DNA from: Centroberyx gerrardi
Lineage: Eukaryota; Chordata; Actinopteri; Beryciformes; Berycidae
DNA length: 64,000 nucleotides
Direction of reading: 5' to 3'
NCBI RefSeq assembly: GCF_048128805.1
Contig: NC_136010.1
Span: 22,115,480-22,179,479 of the forward strand
Of this stretch, positions 1 through 12,208 are shown piece by piece. Each line of letters starts with the position of its first letter. Positions within the stretch are counted from its first letter, which is position 1. A program made the position numbers and the translations under genes. The notes under the pieces were generated by a model. The model did not search any database. It saw only the letters and a program-made list of their open reading frames with translations, and was not told where the DNA came from.

Positions 1-1644
1 CTGTCATCACTGCACCAGGACTACAGCTCCACAGCAACACAATTACCACTGCACTGCTCCTGTTCCCATGTGCTGTTTCCCCATGTTTTGTGTCTGCCCA
101 CTCAAGTTGTAACTTTAATAGGTTTGCCATGTAACTGTTCATACACAATCATCCAACTGTGAGCATTGGTCTAGTTATGCTGGAATGAATCACGATTTGA
201 AGTGAGGTTTCATTGATTGATTCATTGATACTTTATTAATCCTTAATAAAAAACAATCCTGCAGCATTACACATTCCAGTACACACACATTCAATTGTCA
301 AACTGTAGGAGGCAGAAAAGTGATCTGAATCTTTGTGTATTACACTGTTTTTTTAATGATCTAGTAAACTAATGCAAATCTCAGCTGTAAATATCATATT
401 TCAGTTGATGTGAAGTTATCTGATGTTATTCGACTTAGAATTTGTCCTTCATTCAACCAGGAGAGACATGTAAAGGCGTTTTGCAGGAGAGGCACATGTG
501 CACAGGAGAAAGGAAAAGAGTGGAAAGGAATGGTGAGGGTAAAAAAAAAAACCATAAAGAGTTGGGGAAAGCAGACATGGTCTCTGATCTCTTCTCCAGT
601 CCACTGCTGCGAGTCTCTGCTCCGCTGCTGTGTGACACGTGAGTAAAATGACATTCATCTGGAATGGTGGTAGTAGATGAATCAAGAGACTGACATGATT
701 AATATGCCAATAAAGTGTTTGATCTTGAGCTTAGGTTGGGGAAATGTTTTCCACTGAAGGTCATGGTCAGATACTAACTGCCACACTTCTCCTGTCTGAT
801 GAAGAACAACAGCAGCAACATCAGAGTACAATCTTTTTTTTTTTTCCCTCTAAAGGAGAGTGAGTTTTGTAATAGGGAAGACATTTGAGAAGCCCAATTT
901 AAATGTGTGGAGTCACATGACCAGCAAATTATGTGTTCTTCCCAGCACAGCACAACACATGAGTGAAAAACAAATAAAACTAAATCCAAACAAGATGAAC
1001 TCGCTCCTCCAAGGACACTTGTGGGAAAGTCAGCCCAGAGTGATTTATCAACACAATGGCACATAATACTGTTCTCATCTCAGCTGCTTTGGATTACCTG
1101 TTTCTATTATAGCATGGATATTTTGCCCAGCAGTGTACTTTTTCTTCCCAGCCATATTGCTTTGAGAACTTCTCACCATCACACGCTCAAATCTGCCACT
1201 CCTTGCTAGCCATTTCTTCTCCCCTGCTCTGCACCCTGAAAAGCAACCCCTCAAACTCCAAATTAAAGCCATATGCAGATTCCACCCATGCGTGTTTCTC
1301 CAATCACAGCAGAGGTGGAGCAGCAATGCCCTACCCCCAAACGAGGCCCTGGATGTATAGATGACACTGTTTTTTTCTGCCTTTTCAGCCATTTTGTATA
1401 TGAGCAGATGTGTGTTTGCATGTCCTCCATGTCTTTATGTGGACACAACCTTCGGCTCTTTAGATGTCAAAGTCCACACTGCACTGTACCTGCACTGTAG
1501 TTCTTTATGGTGCCAGTGAAATACTACACACACACACACACACACACCAAAGTGCACATAACTGCCCCACATGTACATACATGTGCACATACCACATATG
1601 CACACAGATGTGCTCCATACTGTATTAATATGCACATACATTCC
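1..1644. other. Intergenic, no gene recognised
   Basis: Holds an A-run near 541, a T-run near 834-845, a (CA)n tract at 1524-1548, and at 205-240 a motif resembling the antisense tail of a fish retroposon (TGATACTTTATTAATCC). Only short unsupported ORFs are present. Confidence 0.5.
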
Positions 1645-2083
1645 CAGGGTTGGGTAGGTTAAATGTATTCCATCACATTTTACCTATTCAAAATTGTAAT
1701 CAGTAATTTCATCCAAGGGATTTCCTAAACTCAGTAATTTATTCTGGTTACTTGTGCTCAGTTACTTTCAGATTACTTTGCGATATTTGGGGTATGAAGG
1801 CACAGAAAGAGAAAAAGTGAAAACGTACAAATATCAGGCTTGCACACAAACTCAAATTTTCTTCTGTACCACATTTTATAAAGACTTAGAATATCTGACA
1901 CTATTTAAATGGCCTTCTGAGCTTCTTGCTTTCACTTTAAAAGTATTCCCAGAAGTAATTCTCTCATTTTTCACAAGTATCAGTAATACATTATTTTTTT
2001 AGGTAATGTAACAGAATACAGTTATATTTATTCGTATTTAGAATCTGTAACACTGTTAAGTATCCTGTTACTACCCAACCCTG
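1645..2083. mobile_element. Probable non-autonomous DNA transposon (439 bp)
   Basis: Terminal inverted repeats CAGGGTTGGGTAG (1645-1657) and CTACCCAACCCTG (2071-2083) are exact complements. The interior is AT-rich, with repeated GTAAT/AGTTAC-type words and no coding capacity. A target-site duplication is not clear, so the superfamily is not assigned. Confidence 0.65.
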
Positions 2084-2513
2084 CAGATTATACAGTGTAC
2101 ATACTGTATAAACATGGAGAGATAAAGTGGAAGGTGATTTGAAGTCCAATGGAAAAAAGTGCTCATTTGGAGAGAGGAAGGGCATGCACTGTATTTGGGG
2201 CCCTATAGGTCTTTCAGATGTTTTTGCCATACTGCAATGAAGGTAATTTATGAGCCTCTACCATGAGGAAAAGGAAGAGGGGGTGGGGTGGAGGTAAAAA
2301 GGCCATGGAGGGAGGCCAGCCATTTGTGTGTTGGGGGTGGGGGGTGGGGGGTGGGGGGGGTGGTTGGTGGCGACGGGTGGACACATGTGTTAAACAAGCA
2401 TCAGATGTGTTGTGAATTCCATACATGCGTGGCAGTAAACTCTCTCACACACACACCAGAGGTAGCCGCTCATTCCTACAGTAGATGTACCGTGCAAACA
2501 TGTCATACATGTT

Positions 2514-2546
2514 TACATGTGATAAAGTGTTGCTTTATCACATGTA
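2514..2546. repeat. Perfect 14-bp inverted repeat with 5-nt loop
   Basis: The arm at 2514-2527 is the exact reverse complement of 2533-2546, with loop tgttg. It lies in intergenic DNA. Confidence 0.85.
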
Positions 2547-2620
2547 GCAACTGCTGTGGCCTCCTGATTTCAGCTCAGTTTACACAGTAACACCCCCTCG
2601 CCCACCTTATCTGTGACTGT

Positions 2621-2623
<3 letters not shown>

Positions 2624-2664
<41 letters not shown>
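2624..2664. repeat. (GA)n microsatellite
   Basis: About 20 uninterrupted AG units. A second tract follows at 2795-2828. Confidence 0.95.
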
Positions 2665-2670
<6 letters not shown>

Positions 2671-2790
2671 AGAGAGAGTGAGAGCCTTGTCCCCAGACTT
2701 TGATGAGGCTCTAGTGCGTATTCTCCAAAGCTTGAATATTTTATGTCTGACAGAGACAGGAGGAGGTAAGGAGGGAGATGAAAAATGGAC

Positions 2791-2830
<40 letters not shown>

Positions 2831-3477
2831 TGGGGAGGTATGAGGTGGATGGCAACAGACTGATTGAGGGACAATGGGAAGAGGTAAATGTGCACAAGAG
2901 TAAGTGGGACAAAGGTGAGGAGGCCTTTGAAAGCGAGGCGAGGTCGATGGGGACTATCTGTGGGACAGAGGTGATGGAAGCCAAATGGTTCAACAGCATA
3001 TTGGGCGAAATAAACAGATCAATACTGGGAGTTTAACCAGTTTCGCGTGCTGTCCTGCAGTGAGTGACCTAAACGCTGTGACCGCTCTTTAATCTTTCGC
3101 CCCATGTACGTCACAGCTTTCTGGACCCGTGCATGGAAGCTGGGCTCAATTTGTACAGACAGAAAAAGTAGAACAGAACACCTAGTTTTGTATTGATAGA
3201 TGTGTGCTTGTTGTTTCTAGTTTGAATGACGAAATAACGACGAATCTAAACCCGTAAGACTACCGCATTCAGTCAAACTTTCACCTCAGTGTTTTCTGTC
3301 ACTTGATCTGTATCCGATTGTTCAGCTGTTCGTGTTTTATGCCCTCTTGAGAAAGCACACAATAAAGTGAAGCTGCCAAGTGTCAAAATAAATATTGAGA
3401 TTTAGAAGGAAATCTGTTTTATTTTTCTTTATGACCTGTGGAAGCTGTGGATGTTACTGCAGCAAAGCAGCAGGGCA

Positions 3478-3478
<1 letters not shown>

Positions 3479-3513
<35 letters not shown>
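3479..3513. repeat. (TG)n microsatellite
   Basis: Uninterrupted TG units. Confidence 0.95.
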
Positions 3514-3514
<1 letters not shown>

Positions 3515-4972
3515 AGTTATAAGGAGATCCGGTCTCAGATATGCTGAAGTGTTTGGCTACAGAGTACACCTGGGCGCGGACTGGGCAAACACACACACAC
3601 ACACAGAAAGAGAGAGAGAGACAATGAGAGTGAGAGTCCAAAGACAATAGACAGCAAAGACAGATAAAGACAGAGAGACAGAAAAGAGGCTGAGAGAGGG
3701 ATCTTATCTTTTTGTTTCACTCACTGAACGCGGCATGCGTGCCGCGACACAGTGGACTCTGCACATCGGCAGTTGTTTATGGTCTCAAAGTTTGTCTGGC
3801 CGCCATAAAACACCAACGACGAAAAAGTCTTTCTCAGGGAGCTAAAATGACCGAGGTCCTCTGTTGTGAGGAGAGAAGCTTACGAAAACAGAACCGGATC
3901 ACCTCCACACACGCAAGCGCTGTTTTCCCTCGCAGCACGCTCTCCTGACACCCAGCATCTCCTCTCTTCCCTGCAGAACCTCTCTCCCTCACGGCCCCTT
4001 TTCCCCCCTCGAAACAAAATCTGTTTCTCATCCCCTGTGCTTCCTCTCCTCTCCATCCCCCCCGTCTCTTTGTTTCTCTCTCCCCCCCTTCGTCTTGGTT
4101 TTCCCTCTCAGCGGCAGGCGAGTGTGTTTCCCCATCCCCCTTAAAACTTGTTTATTGTCTCAGGAGGGCCTGTGAACGGGCAGAGACGCCGGTTAGGCAA
4201 ACGGTCTCGGCCTGTCCCGCCTGGTGCAAGGTAAATATTGAGGGAAAACCGGCTGCCTGGTGGGTGTAAGTCCAACAAAACTCACAGGAGATTCTCCGAG
4301 CTAAAGCATGGAGATCTGTAACACCTGAGGATCAGTGTGGCACAGTCTAGTTTGATCCTGGGGGTTATTATGTTTGGGATCTAAGGATAATTCAAACTCT
4401 TTCAGGGCCACACAAGAGCTTTCCCTCTCTCCTTTCTCTCATCTCTTTCTCTGCCTGTCCCTGTCTCCCTTTCTACCCCCTCCTCATTAGCGGAAACAAA
4501 ATGAATATTCCAATTAGGGACTGTCACATCGCTGAGCCAAAAGCATCCTCACACGCTCTCAGCTGGAAACACCCGACAGAAGATGGTGGTTACTAATGGT
4601 TACAGTAATTACACCGGAGCGCATTATACAGGTTAAGCCAGTCGGGACACTTGGATGACTTCCCACGTACGGAGCTGAGAGTTCAGCTTTTGGAGTATCG
4701 GAGGTCTTTTTGGTTGACGGGACGTCTTGATGTGGCAGATCTGATTACATTTAGCAAACTGTTACTGGGTCAAAAGCAGGGGATTTCTTTTTTTAGTAGA
4801 CGATGAGGACGGAATGTTAATTGAAAGAACTGTGCTTGATTGTGACTGATTGTGTGCCTTGGCAGCGTGCAGCTATGGTAAAATCAGAGAAAGATCTATT
4901 TGATGGAACTCATTTGATATCCAAACTCATCCTCGCCTGATATAATTAACTAATCAAAACTTCTTTCTAACA

Positions 4973-4999
4973 TGACTCTTGACCCTTGACCCTTGACTT
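4973..4999 (+). promoter_or_regulatory. Array of four TGACYY half-sites with 1-nt spacing (DR1-like)
   Basis: Half-sites TGACTC (4973-4978), TGACCC (4980-4985), TGACCC (4987-4992) and TGACTT (4994-4999) repeat with a period of 7, each separated by one T. On the minus strand these are AGGTCA-like half-sites in DR1 arrangement, the format bound by PPAR/RXR, HNF4 and COUP-TF. It lies about 1.3 kb upstream of the predicted slc16a1 first exon. It could also be a chance heptamer repeat. Confidence 0.4.
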
Positions 5000-5368
5000 T
5001 TGTGAAAATAACGCGAGCACTGATTAACAACTGTTCTTGTTTCCCTTGGGCTATAATTCTGTAAAATGTACACAAATGTCTTGCGCTCCCTGTGATTACA
5101 GTAACAGGTTATGGGAATACGTGGGAAAAGAGGTGTGTGATGTAGGTTTCAAACAGTCAGGGAGGCCTTCAGGTATCCTCCAGACACTATGCAGCCATAT
5201 GCTTTCATTTCTCATTTCATTATCTACTGTCTCTTTGAATGACACACCCAGACTTGGCCTTGAGCCACTTCTGGTCTTCTCAGTTTGTGCAATGTTGATC
5301 CTGTTTGAGCAGATCAGGAGGGAGAGGGGAGGATTTCAACATATTACACAGCATTGGCCCCAGTTAGC

Positions 5369-5420
<52 letters not shown>
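5369..5420. repeat. (ATCT)n microsatellite
   Basis: Thirteen tetranucleotide units in a row. In fish such tracts often form the tail of a retroposon, but no body is recognised upstream. Confidence 0.9.
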
Positions 5421-5422
<2 letters not shown>

Positions 5423-6239
5423 CTCTAATGCTGCAGGCCTTAAGAAGGGTCTTTATAAAAGTTATTTTTTTTTTATAGAAGTTTAATTATAAAAATGAAC
5501 TGCTGTTTCCAGATGAAGCCTGGATCATTCTGCTATAGAGGCTCCAGGGAAAGCATGATCTATGGGTCCACCTGCACCACTTAACTCTGTAGCCTATAGG
5601 CCTATATTGTGCAACTGCCCCGTCAAATAGGATAGGTTAGGCAATATTGCTCAGTGTAGGCCGACAGCTACTGAAGATAGCCAAGACAGAAGCCTATGCA
5701 AACTCATCTGCAAACTCGGGGCTTTTGCGGCCATTGGTGGTCAGCTTGGACCTAAACCTGAACTTGAACGTGAACTTGGACCTGTTCCTCGAAGTAGCCT
5801 ATCGTTTGTAAATTACCGGTCGTTATTTCTGGCTGAGTGCCATTCGAAGCCGTTGACAGTTAACAACAAATAACAGTTTAGCTAATTTAAATGTTAATGC
5901 GCTAACCATAGTATAAGTCACTCATACTGGTACTTACAGTAGCTTAGCAACCACGTTATCCTGTTCAGGAGCCAGATAGGTGGAGGAATAACATTTTATT
6001 ATTATTGTTATAAGACTATTATTAATGACTAAAAATAAAAGCTTTATTGCTCATTTGTGTGCTTTTACCACCGTTACCACCGTTTTATAAAGGCAATGAG
6101 CCACTCGATGCTTTGTGACTCCCCGCTTCCCTAACGATGCCTCTCAGCTGTCCTAAAGGCACTATAATGCACGGCCTTGAATACTTTGTACATGCAGGCT
6201 ATGATTTATTACAGATTCCTTCACTCACTCTGCGCTGCG

Positions 6240-6300
6240 AGTGGGAGGGCACTCGTACGCATGCGCACTTTGTGTAGTGTCATCCCAGAAGTTGCCGTCT
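6240..6300 (+). promoter_or_regulatory. Candidate slc16a1 core promoter with NRF1-like site
   Basis: The sequence around 6253-6268 contains CGTACGCATGCGCAC, close to the NRF1 consensus (YGCGCAYGCGCR), about 140 nt upstream of the predicted exon-1 donor. NRF1 sites are typical of TATA-less promoters of metabolic genes. Motif match only. Confidence 0.35.
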
Positions 6301-6410
6301 GGTACCCTGACTGCACACGCTTTACCATTGTCAAGAGCAAGGACACCCGGACAGCGCGCTCACACACAGCAGCCGAGCCTCAACCGGACACAAGCTACCG
6401 AATAACTCTG
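6290..6410 (+). other. slc16a1: Probable non-coding first exon of slc16a1
   Basis: A strong donor (CTG|GTGAGTAACG) ends a short sequence at 6410 with no convincing coding frame. Just upstream is a NRF1-like palindromic core (GCATGCGC within 6256-6268). Known SLC16A1 genes have a non-coding exon 1 followed by a long first intron, and the next acceptor here is at 15891. The 5' boundary is a guess, because no TATA box or unambiguous start site is visible. The assignment to slc16a1 rests on position and strand only. Confidence 0.5.
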
Positions 6411-7202
6411 GTGAGTAACGAGTAGCCTGTGTAGCATAGACGAGCCTCACAGCGCGGTGTGTCAAGACAAAGAGCCTAGTGTAAGGAGAGCGAAATGAAA
6501 TGGTTATTTTCCTTTCACATCTGAACTTGTGCTCTCCAACTGACCAGCTACTATTAAATTAGCTAGCTCCATGCCGTAACTAGCTTTGCTATCTGACTGA
6601 CTTAGCTAACGTATTAGTGTACGTTACATCAGCTTATCTTCAGCTTCCGCGGTCGGTATTGATCCCTCTCATACGACAATCCTCAACTTATTAACCATCT
6701 AATATTAGAGGACAGTTTTGTATGTATTTTCATTCACTGTGGTGTGATGCTGGCACTATTATATCTGCGTATGATTATCATATCACACTCGAAATCAAAG
6801 AGGCTGCGCCCTGCTCCTCTGTGTTGTCTTGTTTGAGGATCTGCCGTTCTGGGTCAGTCAATGGGGTGGCACAAGGCCAAAACGCAAGCTTAGTAGCTGG
6901 GGCAGAGGAGAGATGGTGATCTTGAACCAGCTGTGATTCCAATTTGTGCAATACTACATTTAGCGAGCTAATGTGTCCTGTACATAGCTCAATGAGTTCC
7001 ACATGCCGCATGGTCGCCTCATTGACAGACAGTACTGAATGGAAAAATCACACGACAGACACACGCACTGCCTCCCCCGTCCCAGTCCCATTGTCCCAAA
7101 CCAGGGCTGCTTGTTGTCTATTAATAACAGTGGAGCCAGGGGATATTCTCCATTTCTGTTGGACCAAATGAGTGACTGCTATTCACCAATTTAATGTTCC
7201 AT

Positions 7203-7393
7203 TTGGGGTGGCAGGGTGGCCTACTGGTTAGAGAGAGCGTCCTACAGCTAGATGACCGGGGTTCAAGCTCTGTTTTGGCAAACATCTGCCCTGCTGAAGT
7301 GTCCTTGAGCAAGTCTCTGAATCCACCAGCTGTCTGTGACCTCTGACCTCTCCGTGAAAATAGAATTTCCCTGTGGGATCAATAAAGTGTCAC
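7203..7393 (+). mobile_element. tRNA-derived SINE with retroposon-type tail
   Basis: A box A-like TGGCCTACTGGTTAGAG (about 7216-7232) and a box B-like GGGTTCAAGCTC (about 7259-7270) indicate a Pol III tRNA-type head. The 3' end TTCCCTGTGGGATCAATAAAGT resembles tails shared by teleost SINEs and their partner LINEs. It lies in slc16a1 intron 1. The family name is not assigned. Confidence 0.65.
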
Positions 7394-10300
7394 ATTATTC
7401 CCTTGTAGCTGGCAGAACAGTTGACTCATTTTGTAATGAGAGTTTTATCCTTTACATTTAAAGCTTGTTTGGGTTAGCACATGTCATATATAGTTTGGGA
7501 TTTTATAGCAATCCCATGTTTCCCTGTCCCTGCTGTAACACACACATTTACCACACATTTCTGTTTTTCCCAGAAATTAGTCATTAGGGTAATGTTCCCT
7601 GTGTATTTAAACATAATTGAAAGGACATGTTCTGGCATTCATGCTTGCCTGACTGAGCAGGCAGGAATTGTTGTATTGTGTTATGTAATCTTTATTGTTA
7701 TGTGCAATATAGGCTATATTTTTATCACTTCTTCACTGATAATTGAGTGTAGATATGCCATAAAAGGTATTTTCAAATATTACTAGAGCCATGTGTGTCT
7801 TTACCAGGCTTGATCGAACAATTTCTCAGTTTTTGTGCCACTCCTGTCTGTGCCATACTTTTGAATTCATGATCAGAGAACAAAGTTCAACATAACATAA
7901 TCACAGAGACAGTAGTTCAAATTTGGTGCATCAGTGAATGAGAAGAGACATGGGTTGAGGATTTTTGAGAAAACTTTGGAGAGATGCAGCAGAGAGCATA
8001 ACTGATAGAGGAATGTCGGTTGAGTCAGAGAAAGGGAGAGAGAATTGGTGTAGACACGTCAGTGGTGTGTGTGTGTGTGTGTGTATGTACTGTATGTATG
8101 TGTGAAAGGAAGCGTGGTAATGATTTGAACCAGATGTGGGGAGAGCTTCAACTTGGAGTCATTCGTCTCAGTGCCGTTTCACTTCAACGTAATGGCTTTT
8201 GGATTCCAAAGTTTACCAGCCACATTTCACTATTTTACCAGCTAAACAGGTTTTGACAATAGAAAACAGCCTTTGCATGATGGTTTGTACCAGTCAGAGT
8301 GGCTGCTAGAGTAGACTAACTTACCACAGTCATATTTGTCTGGGGGCTGGTGGTAATTTTATACCCTTTTCAAGCTGAAAACTAAGTTGGAATGCTGTGA
8401 TGTAGGGTCTAGAGCAGACCAGAGGGCAGCTCTGATGTTGTTAGGGCTGCCAGAATATAGAGTGACCTTTCTCTTCAGTCACATTTCTGTTGATTCCCCA
8501 GACAAATTAGATTTTATGCATACAGTACCCTCCCTCAACACTCTTAAGAGCATTTTCAAAGTTTTTTGACCCTCGAGTTCCTCACATGCCGCAAGGAACC
8601 TAATAAATTTAGGCTGTACAGTGGAGGGTCTCTGAATGGGTTTCTTCATCTGTGGTAATTTATGAGTGCATGTACATGGCAAGCATAACTGCACATGTTT
8701 GAGGGAGTTGGGATATATGTCATTGTATCTGTGTTTGCACATGTTTGCTATGCACTCTTGAGTGTAAGTGTGTGAGAGAGAGATATTGGGGGCTAAGAGA
8801 GGGAAATGCTAGTATTAGCTTGTGCCTGTGAGAGTTAAGTGGTCATTAGTGCTAAGCTGGCAAGTATTAGACAGGCTTTTGGCTGTAAAGAACAGCTTTA
8901 TCATGCTTTATAATAGGACTTAATAGGAAATCTTTGAAGTATTCCACCCAACCGAAGTTGAGAGAGTGACCACAAAGCAAGCGTTATTATTTATTCATCC
9001 TTCACACTCTATCTCGTTTCTCATATCTTTCATTTCCTGTTGTCATTGGAGTTTAGCTTTAGAGTAAGTCATTTCACTGAGTCATGATGACGCTGGTAAG
9101 TCGTATTCTGGCCCAAGTAAAAACTGTAAATCAAGAAGCTTGGCCCACAGTGAAGTCAGAATTTAACTATAGTGTGATGTCTACTTGGCTCTAGCTGGCT
9201 ATCCAGGCCTCATGCTCGCTCACTCACTCACTCACCCACTCACTCACTCGGTTCACTCACTAAGTTTTCAGTCAGTCAGTAAGTAAGTCAGTCAGTTATC
9301 TCAGAAACATTGTAGACTAAAGTTGTTTTTGTAATATGTTTTTGGAATATTTAAGCTGCTGAAGACTATTATTTGTTTGATGGGGATTTCAGGTAGCTTC
9401 TGGCTCTCTATGTGCTTTGGTAAAGGGAATGCTTGTTACTGCAGAGCTGAATGGCCTCATTGATAACTCCTTGAGGAGTTGCCCTGCTTCATTGGCATGT
9501 ACACACACACACACACACACACACCACACACACACACAGGCTCCAGCACAGAGCAGTTGGACGTCATACACAGGGGAGATAGCCACATAAATCAACTCCC
9601 ACTGGTGTGGCCTGCTTCCCATTATGACTGGGCCCTGAACTGAAATCTCGGCCTCCTTTCCACTTTAGCAGCTGATCCAAGTGATGTGGGGTCTGCTGGT
9701 GTGATGTACCTAAGACCCAAAAGGTTTCAGAGGCTGTGACGTAACAGCTGTGTTGAGTATACAAGCTGCTAAACTTATGGAGCACAAGAATGAAATTCAT
9801 GAGGAACTAAGCAAAATTTCCTACCTGTATGTTGAATGTCAAGTTGCGCACATGCTCCTTTTTGAATTTCCTAGTTAGCATAAGTTTATTTCGGGGAGCT
9901 ACTAAAATGACCTTGCACTGTGTAACTGGTAGCCTGCCCTGCCACCCCCCCTCCCCTTCCCCATGAGTAATTTGAGAGGGCTGGCTGGTGTCTCTTCTTG
10001 GTCCTTGGATGACCTATCTGTTCCCAAGTTCACTGGCAGAAGCAAGTCTCTGGTCAGTCATCAGTGAGTCACTGACAGGCTGCAACTGGTTCTTCAACAC
10101 TACAGACTAACAACTAATCACAGTACACATTGTATTGTTTATAAGTGTAAGGTAATTGTATTCCCTTTTGAGGCTTCAGATGAGTTTTCCATGAGTGCCT
10201 CTTAGGTAACCGTAGTCCAGGTCAGTTGTTTGTATGTGGTTAGTCAGTTAATTTGGATTAAGTGTAAATTAATCCTATTCATTTGGTTGTATTGAAGTGT

Positions 10301-12138
10301 AGACCATGTGAGCTCCTGGCCCTGGCTCAGTTTCAACCGACTTCTAACATTTTCTTACTTTCATTTGCATCCCTTCCTTTCTCAGAAATCATCAGAGGAA
10401 GAACAGAAGGAATATTGGCCCCTCTTATGTATCTTATGTATCCCCTATTGAATAGAATACTTTAGCAAGCCTACAGCATTTTATTTAGCCTAACTTAAAC
10501 TGCAAGGATGTGGGAAGGTTTTGGTCATATAACATAAAACAGTAGCTTTAGGTACCAATTTCTTGTGAATAGTATAGGTACCCATTTTGATCCTCTTCGG
10601 ATCCCAAGCCTCTCTTTGAGAAACATTGAACTTTCTCATAGCTACTTAACAAAAACTCTTAGACGTAGCAGTAATATGTCCAGTCTGTCTTTGGACCAAA
10701 CCCAGACCGATTGAGTTACGGCGGAGTGTCAGTTGTGGCCTTCCTGATCCCAGAGGAATGCACCTGGCACACATTCAGGTACACCGGCTCACATAAACGT
10801 AATAAAGTGCACACACGCATACAGTATACACACACACAGTCCACTACACAAAAAGGTCAAATCAACACCTGTGTGTTTGTGCGTCCATCCCCTTGAATAG
10901 CCATGTCTCCAGATCACAGGAGGAGGCACTTTCATTATCAGACGGCAGTAAAGTTGCTGCTGTATTGTAGGTAGACACATGGCCTATAAACCATGATGAA
11001 CAGAGGGACGTGGGTGTGGCGGTGTGTCTTCCAGCTTCCTGTGTTTGGTTTGGTTTGTGTGTGCTACCATTTTTTGAATTAGGGTGTATAACTGAAATAC
11101 TTTTGGGGGGGAAAATGCATTTAAATGTGGTCTAGCTTTGCAAATTTGTTTTATTGACGATTTGCTTCAAGAGCAATTAGACATAATTCACATAATCACA
11201 TAATTTAATCCAAGTTAATGCAATCTGGCCCTTGTCGTGAGTTGTGGTTTATGTCAGACCTGAGGGAAAACTGGCTGCAGTGTTACTCCTGTAGTCATCA
11301 CATTCCTCCTGAACACAGGAAGGCCAGGCCAGGCTGAGGTCAGGACCGATGCTTAGCATAGTCCTGGTTTGGTTAGCACTGTTGTATAGGTTACCACTTG
11401 TTTGTCAGTTGGTGAGCTCTATTACAGCAAGTAGGATAATGGTGTTCAATAGAGTTTCAATCAGCAGCCTTATGAGTATTATTATTATGTTTTCATTTAA
11501 GTTATACCATTTTTTGTTCATTTGTAGTTGCAGTGCCACACACCCAAGGTTAGGTTTGAACTAGAGCTCCAGCGTTCCCCCAGAGATAGAGATGGATGTG
11601 TGTTTGCACAAGCATGTGAGGGTATGCATAACTGTGTGTTAGTGAGGTCACTGGAAGAGGGGCTGTGTGGCAAACAACTCTGTGAGCAATTTGAGAGGAC
11701 TAGTCTGTCTTTGCCAGTCTTACTCTCTGGCCCCTGGACAACCTAGCAGCTCTAGTAATTTGCCCTCCTAAATAGTTCATAGTAAACTATATAGTGTTTG
11801 AGCCATGATGACATTCAGACAGAGTTGAATTACTCCTCCCCAAAATTTCTAGGGCGGTCATTTGCTTCTCTGGGGGTGGAGGAAAGGTCAACAGAAAATG
11901 ATGACCCAGAGACTGCTTCACGTACAGTAATTAATATTTCACCCATTGACATCAATGTCCTTTGCTTGAGTGCGTCATTGCTGTGCCTGTTGGATAACAC
12001 TGGGTTCATTTGAAAACAATGTTGAGTTACTGTTGGAAGTTTTGTAACTCAAATTGTCTTGGCTTAGGCACCAAGGACAGTGATGTTTGCTGCTAAACAA
12101 AAACAGACGCACACAGACACAAACACAAACACACACAC

Positions 12139-12208
12139 AGCGTCTCGCCACCATGGAAATCAATGCAAACTATCAAGTTTGCATTGATTTCCATGGTGGC
12201 GAGACGCT
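12139..12208. repeat. Perfect 33-bp inverted repeat with 4-nt loop
   Basis: The arm at 12139-12171 is the exact reverse complement of 12176-12208, and the loop is atca. It lies in slc16a1 intron 1 just after a short (CA)n run. A transcript would fold into an unbroken 33-bp hairpin. Confidence 0.95.

Larger units (their letters stand above)
2084..6240. other. Upstream intergenic region of slc16a1, no gene recognised
   Basis: Contains a G-run block at 2333-2360, a hairpin at 2514-2546, (GA)n tracts at 2624-2664 and 2795-2828, (TG)n at 3479-3513, (CA)/(GA) at 3588-3620, a pyrimidine-rich stretch at 3950-4140, the half-site array at 4973-4999 and (ATCT)n at 5369-5420. None of the short ORFs shows family features. 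Confidence 0.5.

Noticed and set aside
2575-2999. Ser/Leu-rich ORFs of 106-130 codons
   Set aside because: They come from the (GA)n/(CT)n tracts and show no conserved features.
5369-5420. CRISPR-like array
   Set aside because: Uniform 4-nt units without spacers; it is a microsatellite in a vertebrate genome.
5037-5486. 149-codon ORF
   Set aside because: It runs through the (ATCT)n microsatellite (Leu-Ser-Ile-Tyr repeats) and has no recognisable domain or neighbouring exons.
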